Of a DNA stretch of 64,000 nucleotides, positions 36,615 to 45,954 are shown in pieces. Under the pieces are notes generated by a model. It ran no database searches and was not told the DNA's origin. It saw nothing but the letters and a program-made list of their open reading frames with translations. The first letter of the stretch is position 1. Each line of letters starts with the position of its first letter. Made by a program: the position numbers and the translations under genes. Source of the DNA: DIGJ01 sp041821315 (GTDB lineage: Bacteria; Bacillota; Clostridia; Lachnospirales; Lachnospiraceae); the NCBI GenBank assembly GCA_041821315.1, contig JBGUEO010000025.1:9176-73175 (forward strand). The letters run 5' to 3'.

Positions 36615-39600
36615 TGCATTTCGCGTAATTAATTTAAACTATAATAATAACTCGAATCGGGTGGAGGATGAAACTTTTTTATTTGATGGGGAAAGTACGC
36701 TCCTTTCACTTCAAAATGGTGGAGGAAAAACAGTATTAGTGCAAATGATGCTGGCACCCTTTGTTCACAAGCGATTTCGGAATACAACCAATCGTCCGTT
36801 TGAAAGCTTTTTTACCACAAATAAGCCTACGTTTCTCTTAGTAGAATGGGTGCTAGATGGTGGAGCAGGGTATGTTTTAATTGGAATGATGGTTAGAAAA
36901 CATCAGATGAGTGCTGAGGAAGAAAATCAGGAAGAGCTAGAAATTATTAATTTTGTTCACGAATATCAAGAATCGAATGACTATGATATTCATAAGTTTC
37001 CCATTATTGAACAGGAGGGAAAACGTAAGAAATTAAAGAATTTCACTTCCTGTAGAAAGCTATTTGATGAGTTACGAAGTGAAAAAGCTGCCAAATTCAA
37101 AGCATTTGATATGAACCAGTCAAATCAGCAAAAACAGTATTTTCAACGATTAAAGGAATATGGAATTAACTCAGAAGAGTGGGAAACTATAATTAAGAGA
37201 ATTAATTTGAAAGAATCTGGACTTTCAGAATTATTTAAGGAAGCAAAAGACGAATTTGGTTTAGTTGAGAAGTGGTTTTTGCCAGCCATTGAAACGAAAT
37301 TAAATAAAGAAGAAAATCGTATTAAGCAATTTCGTACCTTACTGATAAAATTTATTCAACAGTACAAGGAAAATGAAGTGAAAATAGAGCGAAAAGCTAC
37401 TATTATAGAGTTTAAACAAGATACCGTTGAACTAGAAGAAAATGCGGTAAAGTGTTTAGGATTAAATAATCAAGTCCTAAGAAAACAAGAGCAGATTGGT
37501 TTTCTAAGACATTGTATTGATGATTTGTTAAAGCAAACACAAGCACAAGAGGCCACCTCACAGGAAATTCTTACAAAACTACAACTAGAGGTAGAACAAA
37601 TTGGCTTTGAACAAGTTTCTTATCTCATTTATCAGCTTATGGAGGAGTTAGATAGTTTGTTTGTAGAGCAAAATTTTGTGTCTAAACAAAAGGAAGAATT
37701 ACAACAAGAACATTCGAGTGTGAGTAAAGTATGGCAGATTAATCAGTGTGCGAAGTTATATGAGGACTATAAAGAAGAGGAAGTAAGTCTTCTTAAGTTA
37801 GAAAACCAATATGAAATCATGAAGAAAAAAGAAGAAGAACTAATGCCAGAACGTGCAAATCTTGGTTACAGTTTGCATTTAGCTTATTTGGAAAAGGTTG
37901 AGAAGCTACAAAGTGAAATTTATAATATCAATCATGAAGTAGAAAGTTTGAAGCTGGAACAAAATAGTTTGCAAGCAAAAGAAACAGAAGAGAAAATTGC
38001 GCACTTTTCTTATCAAGAAGAATATGGTTCGAGAAAATCAAAAATTCAACAGTATCAAGAAATAGAAGGTCAGTTTAACAAGAAGTTTTCGTATAAGCTA
38101 GAAAGAAATATTCTAGGAAATTATGAAGAAGGAACCTTTGAAGTATTACAAAGAAACCAAGAACAAGAGTTAAAGCAGGCACAGCATGAGACAGTAACGG
38201 CACATTCCAATCGCCAAAAAAGGGAAGAAGAAAGAGAAGGAATTCAAAGAAATATTCAAGACTGCAATAAAGTACTTGGTCAATTGAAAGAATTGATGAA
38301 GTTTCAACAAGAGAAAGAAGAAAAATATAACAAGGAGATGGAAGTCAGACTTCGTTATATGAAATATCTTTCAATTCCCGAAGAAAATCAATTGAATAAG
38401 GAGTTTATTTGTCTTAAATTCCGTGAAAAAGTAGTGGCATTGCAAGAGTCTATGAAACAGGTGGAAAGAGAAAAAGAAAAGCTTGAAAAAGAATTGGACA
38501 AAATGAAGCATGGGGTTATCTTGGACATGCCAAAGAAATTTGAAGCATTACTTAACTCCCTTGACATTCATTATGTGACGGGTATGGAATACTTAAAACA
38601 TAGTGGATATAACAAGGAACAAAATAAAGAGTTGCTGAAAAAAGTTCCATTGCTTCCGTTTAGCATTATGATGTCAGAGCGAGAACTAAATAAATTAGCC
38701 AAAACAACGGTGAATTTTTATACCTCTTTTCCAATTCCAATTATTATAAAGGAACAGATAAGCCAATTTCCAAATCGTGACGATAGTTTGATTTTTAAGG
38801 AACAACAGGTAAATTTATTTGTTGCATTTAATAAGCAATTGTTAGATGAAAAGGAACTAGAATTGCTCGTTAAGGAAAAAGAAGAGCACGTAATAGAAGT
38901 GGAAAAGCAGCTACAGACAAAAAAGGACGAGATTAGTTATTATGATTCTATGGGGCAAGAAATTGCCTATCAGGAGTTAAATCAAGAGAAATACCAAGCA
39001 GTTCAAAAGGAAAAGGAAATAAGTCAACAACAAAATGAAGAAGAAGAAAAACGACTCCTCCAACTACGCAGTGATAAAGCAAATAATGATGAATCTATCG
39101 AGAACTTACAAAAACAGTGTAAGGACTTAGAAGAAAAAAATCAAAAACTCACTCAAATGAAAGCTGCTATTGAGAATATTAGAATTAGATACGAGAAGTA
39201 TTTAGAAGATCATAAGAAGATGGATCAACTAAAACATGATATGGATCGGTTAGCGAAGGAATCTAGGGACAGACAAAAAAGAGTAGATGACATCTATCAA
39301 CTTATTAGTGACAAAAAGCTTAATAGTAGTATTTTGGACCAGGAACTAAAGACTGCATCGGATAAAAATAATAAGTATGCTTCATACAAAGAAGGAACAA
39401 AAATACAAAAAGAGCTTGTAGATATTGAAACAAGATATGAAGCCATTACAGAAAAAATGAATCATGATGTCAAATTAATTGAAGAACAGCTCGATAAAGC
39501 CAGAAATCGTTTCACAAAGATTCAAGACCGTTTGATTGAGCTGTCCAATAAATATGAGGTTGAAGATAATCAATATAAAAAAGTTCCTTATAGTCAATAT

Positions 39601-41031
39601 CGTGAAAGAGAATTAGAGCAGCAGGTAGCGGATTTGTCTGAAAAGCTGGAAGCTGCTAAGAAAAAATGGAATCGTTTGGATAAAGAAATTGCTATTAAAG
39701 AAAGTAAAATAGCAGATAAAAAAGCGGATATGAACGACAAATTTCAAAGAGAAGAACCAATACCAAAAGAACAAATTGTGGATATTTCTTTTAAAGCAAG
39801 AGCAAAATTAGTACAACTTTCAATTCAAGAAGAAGAGAAAAAACAAAAAGGACTCATTAGCCGTAGAATCGGATATGAAGCAAATATTAGTGCGCTATCA
39901 GAATTTTCGGATTTCACTTATGAAAACGAGTTTGATTTTGTTTCGGAACTAGAAAAATATCAAAAGAGTTCCTTAGAAGAGTTACATCGAAAGGAGGTAG
40001 AAGAATTATATGGAAATATGATTCGTGACTATAGAAATCTTCAAGAATATGCTAGAAAGCAAAAGCTGGCATTGGAGAAAAATATAGAATACTTACTTAG
40101 TAGAGAAAAATATAAGGAAGATTTTTACTATCAACCACTTAGCCTAATGAAGCAGTTAGTAGACAAACCAGAGGATTTGATCAAGCAGTTATCTATTATT
40201 TTGCAGTCTTATGGTACATTGCTGGAAAAGTTGGAGATTGATATTGCGTTTATTGATAGAGAGAAGGAAAAGATTGTAGAAATGTTCTTTGATTATGTTA
40301 ATGAAATTAATAAAAACTTGGATAAAATTGATCGTAATTCAACGATCACATTAAAAGACCGCTCTATTAAAATGTTAAAGATACAGGTTGCTTCCTGGGA
40401 AGAAAACAAAGAGATTTACTTGCAAAGAATGACTGCGCTTTTTAATGAATTAGTGAATGCAGGCTTACAGTGTATGACAGATAATCTCAACTTAGATGAA
40501 ATGATTGGCGTTAGGGTAACCTCCAAAACCTTATATGACTTAGTGGTAGGCATAGGAACTACAAATATTAAATTATATAAAATAGAAGCACAAAGAGAAT
40601 ATCCTATTACGTGGGCTCAGGTTTCTAAAAATTCGGGAGGAGAGGGTTTCTTATCTGCTTTCGTGGTACTTACCAGCCTACTCTCTTATATGAGAAGAGA
40701 TGAATCGGATTTATTTATCGAAAGAGAAGAGGGAAAAGTTCTTGTTATGGATAATCCTTTTGCCCAGACCAATGCTTCTCATTTATTAATTCCATTGATG
40801 GACATTGCAAAAAAATGTAATACCCAGTTGATTTGTCTTACAGGACTTGGAGGTGAGTCAATTTACAATCGCTTTGATAATATTTACGTGTTGAATCTAG
40901 TGGAATCGGGTTTACAAAGAGAAGTACAATATTTAAAGGCAGATCATGTAAAGGGTGATACGAAAGTCTATCAGCTTTCGACATCACGGGTACAGATTGA
41001 AGAGGCAGAACAAATGGAATTATTGTTTTAA
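36601..41031 (+). CDS. jetC: Wadjet component JetC (SMC/MukB-like ATPase)
   Basis: 1476-aa SMC-type ATPase, the motor that extrudes plasmid DNA. The N-terminal head has the Walker A motif LQNGGGKTVL (~37-46). Long coiled-coil arms rich in Lys/Glu/Gln occupy ~260-640 and ~760-1200, with a hinge-like non-coil block (VTGMEYLKHSGYNKE, then LLPFSIMM, ~650-720) between. The C-terminal head has signature NSGGEGFLSAF (~1343) and Walker B VLVMDNPFAQ (~1380). At ~1.5k residues it is as long as MukB and longer than the JetC of the best-studied systems. A terminator follows at 41101. Confidence 0.92.
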   Translation: MSKINAFRVINLNYNNNSNRVEDETFLFDGESTLLSLQNGGGKTVLVQMMLAPFVHKRFRNTTNRPFESFFTTNKPTFLLVEWVLDGGAGYVLIGMMVRKHQMSAEEENQEELEIINFVHEYQESNDYDIHKFPIIEQEGKRKKLKNFTSCRKLFDELRSEKAAKFKAFDMNQSNQQKQYFQRLKEYGINSEEWETIIKRINLKESGLSELFKEAKDEFGLVEKWFLPAIETKLNKEENRIKQFRTLLIKFIQQYKENEVKIERKATIIEFKQDTVELEENAVKCLGLNNQVLRKQEQIGFLRHCIDDLLKQTQAQEATSQEILTKLQLEVEQIGFEQVSYLIYQLMEELDSLFVEQNFVSKQKEELQQEHSSVSKVWQINQCAKLYEDYKEEEVSLLKLENQYEIMKKKEEELMPERANLGYSLHLAYLEKVEKLQSEIYNINHEVESLKLEQNSLQAKETEEKIAHFSYQEEYGSRKSKIQQYQEIEGQFNKKFSYKLERNILGNYEEGTFEVLQRNQEQELKQAQHETVTAHSNRQKREEEREGIQRNIQDCNKVLGQLKELMKFQQEKEEKYNKEMEVRLRYMKYLSIPEENQLNKEFICLKFREKVVALQESMKQVEREKEKLEKELDKMKHGVILDMPKKFEALLNSLDIHYVTGMEYLKHSGYNKEQNKELLKKVPLLPFSIMMSERELNKLAKTTVNFYTSFPIPIIIKEQISQFPNRDDSLIFKEQQVNLFVAFNKQLLDEKELELLVKEKEEHVIEVEKQLQTKKDEISYYDSMGQEIAYQELNQEKYQAVQKEKEISQQQNEEEEKRLLQLRSDKANNDESIENLQKQCKDLEEKNQKLTQMKAAIENIRIRYEKYLEDHKKMDQLKHDMDRLAKESRDRQKRVDDIYQLISDKKLNSSILDQELKTASDKNNKYASYKEGTKIQKELVDIETRYEAITEKMNHDVKLIEEQLDKARNRFTKIQDRLIELSNKYEVEDNQYKKVPYSQYRERELEQQVADLSEKLEAAKKKWNRLDKEIAIKESKIADKKADMNDKFQREEPIPKEQIVDISFKARAKLVQLSIQEEEKKQKGLISRRIGYEANISALSEFSDFTYENEFDFVSELEKYQKSSLEELHRKEVEELYGNMIRDYRNLQEYARKQKLALEKNIEYLLSREKYKEDFYYQPLSLMKQLVDKPEDLIKQLSIILQSYGTLLEKLEIDIAFIDREKEKIVEMFFDYVNEINKNLDKIDRNSTITLKDRSIKMLKIQVASWEENKEIYLQRMTALFNELVNAGLQCMTDNLNLDEMIGVRVTSKTLYDLVVGIGTTNIKLYKIEAQREYPITWAQVSKNSGGEGFLSAFVVLTSLLSYMRRDESDLFIEREEGKVLVMDNPFAQTNASHLLIPLMDIAKKCNTQLICLTGLGGESIYNRFDNIYVLNLVESGLQREVQYLKADHVKGDTKVYQLSTSRVQIEEAEQMELLF

Positions 41032-41100
41032 TCATTGCGCCTGTATGAAGTGAAATAAATTAAATAAGATAATTATTCGAAAAATTCAAATAATATGAAG

Positions 41101-41142
41101 AAACGCTATAACCTAGTAAAAATGGTTTGTAGCGTTTTTTTT
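41101..41142 (+). terminator. Terminator of the Wadjet operon
   Basis: AAACGCTATAACC pairs with GGTTTGTAGCGTTT with one small bulge, followed by nine T, 70 bp after the jetC stop. Confidence 0.9.
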
Positions 41143-41309
41143 TGATTATTTGTTGTGATTTAGCCAGATTCAATGCCTCTAAAAAGAGAAAGTAGGGTTC
41201 TATTAATTACTGTAACAGCATATTTTCTTGTTCTTCATAATACATGGTTTTGGAGTAGAAGAGTAGAGAATGTAGCTGATACTTTGTTCTACTTTAGAAA
41301 ATCATTAAA

Positions 41310-42545
41310 TTAATTATTTATCGACAGAGAAAGGTATTGTGTTGGTGCGTGCAGCATACGGTCAATGGCGAAGGCTGCTGCACCTAACAGAGTCAGCTCT
41401 GTATCCGCAGGGAGCAGTTTGATTTTAGGAATAATGGTGTAAGTGGATTGTCCCTTGGCCAAGGTATCCTGAATGCCGTTCATCAATAAATCACCACCAA
41501 GACTAATCGCACCACTGATGACAATGATATCCGGGTTAAATACGTGAAGCAGTGAAAGAATGCCGTGTCCAAAATATTGGCCGCATTCGAAAACCATTTT
41601 CGAAGCAAATGAATCCTGTTGTTTGGCTGCCTGAAAAATGGTTTGGCAGGAAATATTAGAATAGGAATGTAGAATGCTGTCTTGGTGCTCAGGCAAAAGC
41701 TCTCTGGTAATTTGCTCTAGTGCCTGCGTACTGCAATAGGCATTGATACAGCCGCGACTGCCACAACTAGGGCAGATTCTTCCATTGTAATCGAGAGAAA
41801 TATGTCCTAGCTCACAGGAACAGTTATTAGTTCCGGTGAAGATTTGACCGTCATCCACCAAACCGATACCAACTCCATCATCTGCCAGGATATTCATGAT
41901 AATAGTGTCTTTTTCATCCGATGATTCAAACCACCAATAGCCCAACGCACCTGCATCAGCATCGTGTTCTATAAAAATAGGAAGATTGGTGTGCTCTGCT
42001 AATTTCTCTTTTAATGGATAATAATAGCGTTTCTCAGGATCTAGATTATAAGGTGGAAGCAGGATAGTTCCAGTATCTCTAAAACAGGGGCCAGGAACAG
42101 CCATACCGATACTTGCAATCTCTGGAAATTGTGAACAGAAGCTTTGTATTCCATCTGTAGCAGCCTGAATTACATTCTCAATATTATAGGCAGAGACATT
42201 AATAAAAGGAATCGAAATTAATTTGCCGTATGCGTTTCCTAAAAAATCATAAGGCTGTATTTCCAATCTGCTCCAAGATAATTTTATAGCCAAAATTTTG
42301 TATTTATCATAATTGAAGGAAAGTCCAACGGATCGTCGACCCTTTTTTCCTTCAGAAAAACCAGTCTCGTAGATTGCACCACATTCCATGAGAGAATGAA
42401 TAATTTTTGTGATGGACGCAAGAGTTAGCCCGGTGGATTCACCTAGTTCCGCTCTAGAACAGCCGGGATGTTTTGCTAAGTAGTGCATAATGTGAGAGCG
42501 ATTAGAATCTAATAAGTCAGTTAAGTTTTTTCCGGTTTTCATCAT
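41310..42545 (-). CDS. ROK-family transcriptional repressor (NagC/XylR type)
   Basis: 411 aa: an N-terminal MarR-like winged helix (~10-75; HPGCSRAELGESTGLTLASITKIIHSLMECGAI) fused to a ROK sugar-sensing domain (~85-400) with zinc motif CPSCGSRGC and the HISLDYNG segment. The domain ASIGMAVPGPCF region is intact. It diverges from the hexulose operon with a 238-bp shared region. That region holds a consensus promoter and a palindrome near its start site, so this is very probably the local repressor, released by a pathway sugar. AGGAG precedes the first of two ATGs. Confidence 0.9.
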   Translation of the reverse strand: MMKTGKNLTDLLDSNRSHIMHYLAKHPGCSRAELGESTGLTLASITKIIHSLMECGAIYETGFSEGKKGRRSVGLSFNYDKYKILAIKLSWSRLEIQPYDFLGNAYGKLISIPFINVSAYNIENVIQAATDGIQSFCSQFPEIASIGMAVPGPCFRDTGTILLPPYNLDPEKRYYYPLKEKLAEHTNLPIFIEHDADAGALGYWWFESSDEKDTIIMNILADDGVGIGLVDDGQIFTGTNNCSCELGHISLDYNGRICPSCGSRGCINAYCSTQALEQITRELLPEHQDSILHSYSNISCQTIFQAAKQQDSFASKMVFECGQYFGHGILSLLHVFNPDIIVISGAISLGGDLLMNGIQDTLAKGQSTYTIIPKIKLLPADTELTLLGAAAFAIDRMLHAPTQYLSLSINN

Positions 42546-42696
42546 AAATATCTCCTAATTATAATGTAGCATAGTTAAGTTACAAACTAAGCTCATTAAT
42601 TCTATTATAAGTTAATACTGGAATAATTAGAATTGTGAATAAGTACTAAAAAAAATATGCAATAGTAGTTTAAAATGTCGAAAATGTAAAAACCAA

Positions 42697-42752
42697 TTGA
42701 CAAACAGTCGAAAAGATAATATACTGAGTTTAATAATTAACAGCGTTAACTA
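42697..42752 (+). promoter_or_regulatory. Sigma-A promoter and operator-like palindrome of the hexulose operon
   Basis: TTGACA (42697-42702), 17-bp spacer, TATACT (42720-42725): near consensus. Just downstream, TTAAC-AGC-GTTAA (42737-42749) is a palindrome lying over the expected start site. A repressor bound there, most likely the divergent ROK protein, would block initiation. The site also resembles LacI/ROK-type half-sites. Confidence 0.75.
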
Positions 42753-42783
42753 ATGACAAAATAATATGTTAGGAGATAATGAC

Positions 42784-43635
42784 ATGGGACTAGTAACTTC
42801 AAAAGAAATACTGGAGGATGCTCGTAAAAATGGGTATGCAGTCGGTGCTTTTAACGTTGAGAACATGGAGATGGTAATGGCTATTCTTGCAGTAGCAGAA
42901 GAAACTAATTCTCCAGTGATTATGCAGACAACGCCATCTACTGTAAAATATGCAGGGCTTGATTATTATCTGGCAAATGTGAAAGCTGCAGCTATGAGAG
43001 CTTCGGTTCCCGTAGTTATGCATCTGGACCATGGCAATTCATTAGGACTTGCTATGCAAGCATATAGAATTGGCTATACATCCATCATGATTGACGGATC
43101 TAAATTATCATTTGAAGAAAATATTGCATTAACAAAATTAGTTACAAATGCTTGCCATCCTGGAAAGGTTCCTGTAGAAGGCGAACTTGGAAAGGTAGGT
43201 GGTAAGGAAGATGATTTGGTAAACGATGATGACAATCCATACACAGATCCAGAGCAAGCAAAAGAATTTGTAGAGCGTACACAGGTTGATTCCCTTGCAG
43301 TAGGCGTTGGTACTTCCCATGGTGTATACAAAGGAATTCCAAAGGTCAATGTGGATTGCCTTAGTGCCATTCATGCAGTAGTAGACATTCCGCTGGTGCT
43401 TCATGGAACAAGTGGTATACCGGATGAGCAGGTTCGTGAATGTGTAAAACGCGGTATTTGCAAAGTAAATTATGCAACAGATCTTCGGATTGCATATACG
43501 AATGGAATGAAAGCTTTCATGGCTGCAAATCCACAAGAATATGATCCAAAGAAATATTCAGCAGCAGGGATGGAAGAACTAAAGAAATATGTAATGCAGA
43601 AAATGGAAGTGATTGGAAGTGTAGAAAAAGGCTAA
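42784..43635 (+). CDS. Class II ketose-bisphosphate aldolase (first copy)
   Basis: 283-aa zinc aldolase of the fructose/tagatose-bisphosphate family, splitting a ketohexose bisphosphate into dihydroxyacetone phosphate and glyceraldehyde 3-phosphate. Motifs: MHLDHGN (~79-85, catalytic Asp and zinc His), EGELGKVGGKED (~133), GVGTSHGVYKG (~173) and LVLHGTSGIP (~200). The ATG at 42784 is preceded by TTAGGAG; the ATG 18 bp upstream includes that site and was rejected. First gene of the operon. Confidence 0.88.
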   Translation: MGLVTSKEILEDARKNGYAVGAFNVENMEMVMAILAVAEETNSPVIMQTTPSTVKYAGLDYYLANVKAAAMRASVPVVMHLDHGNSLGLAMQAYRIGYTSIMIDGSKLSFEENIALTKLVTNACHPGKVPVEGELGKVGGKEDDLVNDDDNPYTDPEQAKEFVERTQVDSLAVGVGTSHGVYKGIPKVNVDCLSAIHAVVDIPLVLHGTSGIPDEQVRECVKRGICKVNYATDLRIAYTNGMKAFMAANPQEYDPKKYSAAGMEELKKYVMQKMEVIGSVEKG

Positions 43636-43660
43636 TAGACGAAGAGTACAGGAGAAATGT

Positions 43661-44605
43661 ATGGATTTTATTACAATTGGTGAAATGGTAATTGATTTCC
43701 TTCCGGGAAAGGAAGCTGGAAGTTATATCAGAAATGCAGGTGGTGCACCTGCAAATGTAGCAATAGCAATTGCAAGAAATGGTCTGTCAGCGGGAATGTA
43801 CTGTAAGTTGGGAAATGATGATTTCGGTCAATTTTTAATCAAGACGTTGCAGGAAAATGGTGTAACACCATTAGCGCCTGAACTTACAGACGAAGCAACA
43901 ACGACGATGGCTTTCGTTTCTTTAAATGAACAAAATGACAGAAGCTTTACGTTTGCAAGAAAACCAGGCGCAGACATGATGCTGGATAAAAGTGAGATTA
44001 AGGAAGAAGATTTGAAAAGCTGTAGAATTATTCAGGCGGGTTCTTGTTCTTTATCAGCAGGTAAGGCGGTAGAAGCTACCAAGTATGCAATGGCAAAAGC
44101 ACATGAGCTTGGCAAACTGGTTTGCTTTGATATTAACTATCGTAATTTGATGTGGAATGACGATAAGGAAGCTTGTACCAAAGAAGTATTATCGATATTG
44201 AAATATGTTGATTTCTTAAAACTTTCAGATGAAGAGATTGATATGGTTGGCGGACATGACAATGTACAAAATATTATGAAGAAATATAATATCGCAGTTG
44301 CTGTTCTGACCATGGGTAGCAAGGGTAGTGAATTGTTCTATGATGCGCAATCTTATATGATTCCTGGATTCACAGTAGATAAGGTTATGGATACAACAGG
44401 TGCAGGAGATGCATTCTGGGGTGCATTCCTTTCCAATTTACTAAATCACGGTGTCTACTCCGTAGATCAGCTGAATGTAGAACTTCTGAAAAATGCTGTG
44501 ATATATGGAAATGTAAGCGGCTCGCTGTCAGTCAGAGAAAAAGGTGCAATTGCATCTCTTCCTACCAGAGAAAAAATAGAGAAATTTTTGCAGGAGATTA
44601 AATAA
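43661..44605 (+). CDS. PfkB-family sugar kinase (first copy)
   Basis: 314-aa ribokinase/fructokinase-type kinase. The N-terminal substrate motif NAGGAPANVAIAIARNG (~26-42) and C-terminal anion-hole motif DTTGAGDAFWGAFLSNLL (~245-262, catalytic Asp) are intact. Likely phosphorylates a ketohexose or ketohexose phosphate to feed the adjacent aldolase. It lies 25 bp after the aldolase gene and ends 1 bp before the epimerase gene. Confidence 0.88.
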   Translation: MDFITIGEMVIDFLPGKEAGSYIRNAGGAPANVAIAIARNGLSAGMYCKLGNDDFGQFLIKTLQENGVTPLAPELTDEATTTMAFVSLNEQNDRSFTFARKPGADMMLDKSEIKEEDLKSCRIIQAGSCSLSAGKAVEATKYAMAKAHELGKLVCFDINYRNLMWNDDKEACTKEVLSILKYVDFLKLSDEEIDMVGGHDNVQNIMKKYNIAVAVLTMGSKGSELFYDAQSYMIPGFTVDKVMDTTGAGDAFWGAFLSNLLNHGVYSVDQLNVELLKNAVIYGNVSGSLSVREKGAIASLPTREKIEKFLQEIK

Positions 44606-44606
44606 T

Positions 44607-45326
44607 ATGAACGAAAATGTATGGAAAAAATTTTGTCACATATCACCATCTATGATAACACTCGATATGTGTAACCTGGAACAGCAATGTAAGGTGGTAG
44701 TGGAAGCAGGACTGGAGATGATTCATGTGGACATTTTGGATGGATATTTTAGCCCAAGCATGCCACTGGGACTGGATACAGTAAAGCAACTTCGAAAAAA
44801 AACCAATTTGGAATTTGAAGCACATGTCATGGCAAAAGATCCACAGTTTTTCATTGATGAACTGATTGAAGCAGGTGCTTCACAAATTGTTTTCCATATA
44901 GAAACCTGCGACCATGTGGACTGTATGCTCAATTATATTCACAGCAAAGGAGTTAGAGCTGGTGTGGCTTTGAAACCAGCTACGCCACTTTACGAATTAG
45001 AATATGTTCTCGATAAGTGTGATGCAGTTCTATTGATGCTAATCAATCCGGGATTTGCGCAGATGAAAGGCGAAGAACAAGCACCATACTCAGCAAGAAA
45101 GATTCATGATTTACATGAGATGATTAAAGCAAGAGGATTAGACACTAAGGTGATTCTGGATGGGCGCGTCTCGCCTGAGACTATTAGAACAAATGGTATG
45201 TTAGGAGAAGCAAATATCTTTGTTGCTGGAAGTACCTGTATTAAGAAGGAAGACCAAGAAGAAAGCCTGAAACAACTGAAAGATATAGAAGATCAGATTA
45301 ACGGTAACTATGAGGGTACTGAATAG
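44607..45326 (+). CDS. Ribulose-phosphate 3-epimerase-like / allulose-6-phosphate 3-epimerase-like enzyme
   Basis: 239-aa TIM barrel of the RPE/AlsE family, which also includes hexulose-phosphate synthase relatives. Expected metal ligands are visible: MIHVDILDGYFSPSMPLG (~34-51, His and Asp), EAHVM (~71) and ILDGRVSPET (~184, Asp). SPSMITLD near residue 12 matches the RPE signature. In this operon, next to hexuloisomerase, conversion of a hexulose 6-phosphate (for example allulose 6-phosphate to fructose 6-phosphate) is likelier than housekeeping RPE. Start ATG directly follows the kinase stop. Confidence 0.8.
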   Translation: MNENVWKKFCHISPSMITLDMCNLEQQCKVVVEAGLEMIHVDILDGYFSPSMPLGLDTVKQLRKKTNLEFEAHVMAKDPQFFIDELIEAGASQIVFHIETCDHVDCMLNYIHSKGVRAGVALKPATPLYELEYVLDKCDAVLLMLINPGFAQMKGEEQAPYSARKIHDLHEMIKARGLDTKVILDGRVSPETIRTNGMLGEANIFVAGSTCIKKEDQEESLKQLKDIEDQINGNYEGTE

Positions 45327-45358
45327 GTACTAATCATTAATGAAAGGAGGTTAGTAAC

Positions 45359-45931
45359 ATGGGATATTATAATGACAATTATAACAGTGCGGTAAAAGAA
45401 GTGTTAGCGGAGTTAGATAAAGCACTTGGTGCGGTAGAGCAAGAGTCGGTAGAAAAATTTGTGAAAGCGGTACTAGAAGCTGACCAGATATATTTCGTTG
45501 GAGTAGGAAGAGTTCTCCTTTCCCTTCAGGCAATGTGTAAGAGACTTGCACACCTTGGCATTAAGGCACATTATGTTGGAGAAATTACAGAGCCGGCAAT
45601 CACAGAAAAAGATCTGTTGGTGGTTGGATCAGGAAGTGGAGGATCCTTATTCCCGTTAGGAATTGCTAAGAAAGCACACGGAATCGGAGCAAAGATTGTT
45701 CATATTGGCTCCAATCCAAATAGTGAGATGAAGGAATTATGCGAATTCATGGTACGCATTCCGGTAAGAACAAAAAATTATCTGGACGATGAGATTGATT
45801 CTGCACAGCCTATGACTTCTCTTTTTGAACAGAGTCTCCTGCTTTTTGGAGATGTGGTAGCAAAGATGCTTATTGATGAACGTAAGATTGATATGAAAAG
45901 TCTTTGGAGATATCACGCAAATCTTGAGTAA
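45359..45931 (+). CDS. hxlB: 6-phospho-3-hexuloisomerase (SIS domain)
   Basis: 190-aa single SIS-domain isomerase. The sequence fits HxlB/PHI: QIYFVGVGRVLLSLQAMCKRLAHLGI (~41-66), LVVGSGSGGSLFPL (~87-100) and the conserved tail TSLFEQSLLLFGDVV (~154-168). PHI converts D-arabino-3-hexulose 6-phosphate to fructose 6-phosphate in the ribulose-monophosphate route. Its usual partner HxlA is not recognisable here unless the RPE-like gene just upstream plays that part. AAAGGAGG precedes the ATG. Confidence 0.88.
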   Translation: MGYYNDNYNSAVKEVLAELDKALGAVEQESVEKFVKAVLEADQIYFVGVGRVLLSLQAMCKRLAHLGIKAHYVGEITEPAITEKDLLVVGSGSGGSLFPLGIAKKAHGIGAKIVHIGSNPNSEMKELCEFMVRIPVRTKNYLDDEIDSAQPMTSLFEQSLLLFGDVVAKMLIDERKIDMKSLWRYHANLE

Positions 45932-45954
45932 TCAAAGGACAGAAGGTGATAGCT

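Noticed and set aside
33267..41031. Housekeeping MukBEF/Mks condensin
   Set aside because: A Toprim-nuclease gene in the same tight operon is diagnostic of Wadjet and absent from MukBEF.
43138..43536. 132-aa minus-strand ORF opposite the aldolase gene
   Set aside because: Cys/Tyr/Phe-rich shadow of a strongly conserved coding gene; no ribosome site or family match.
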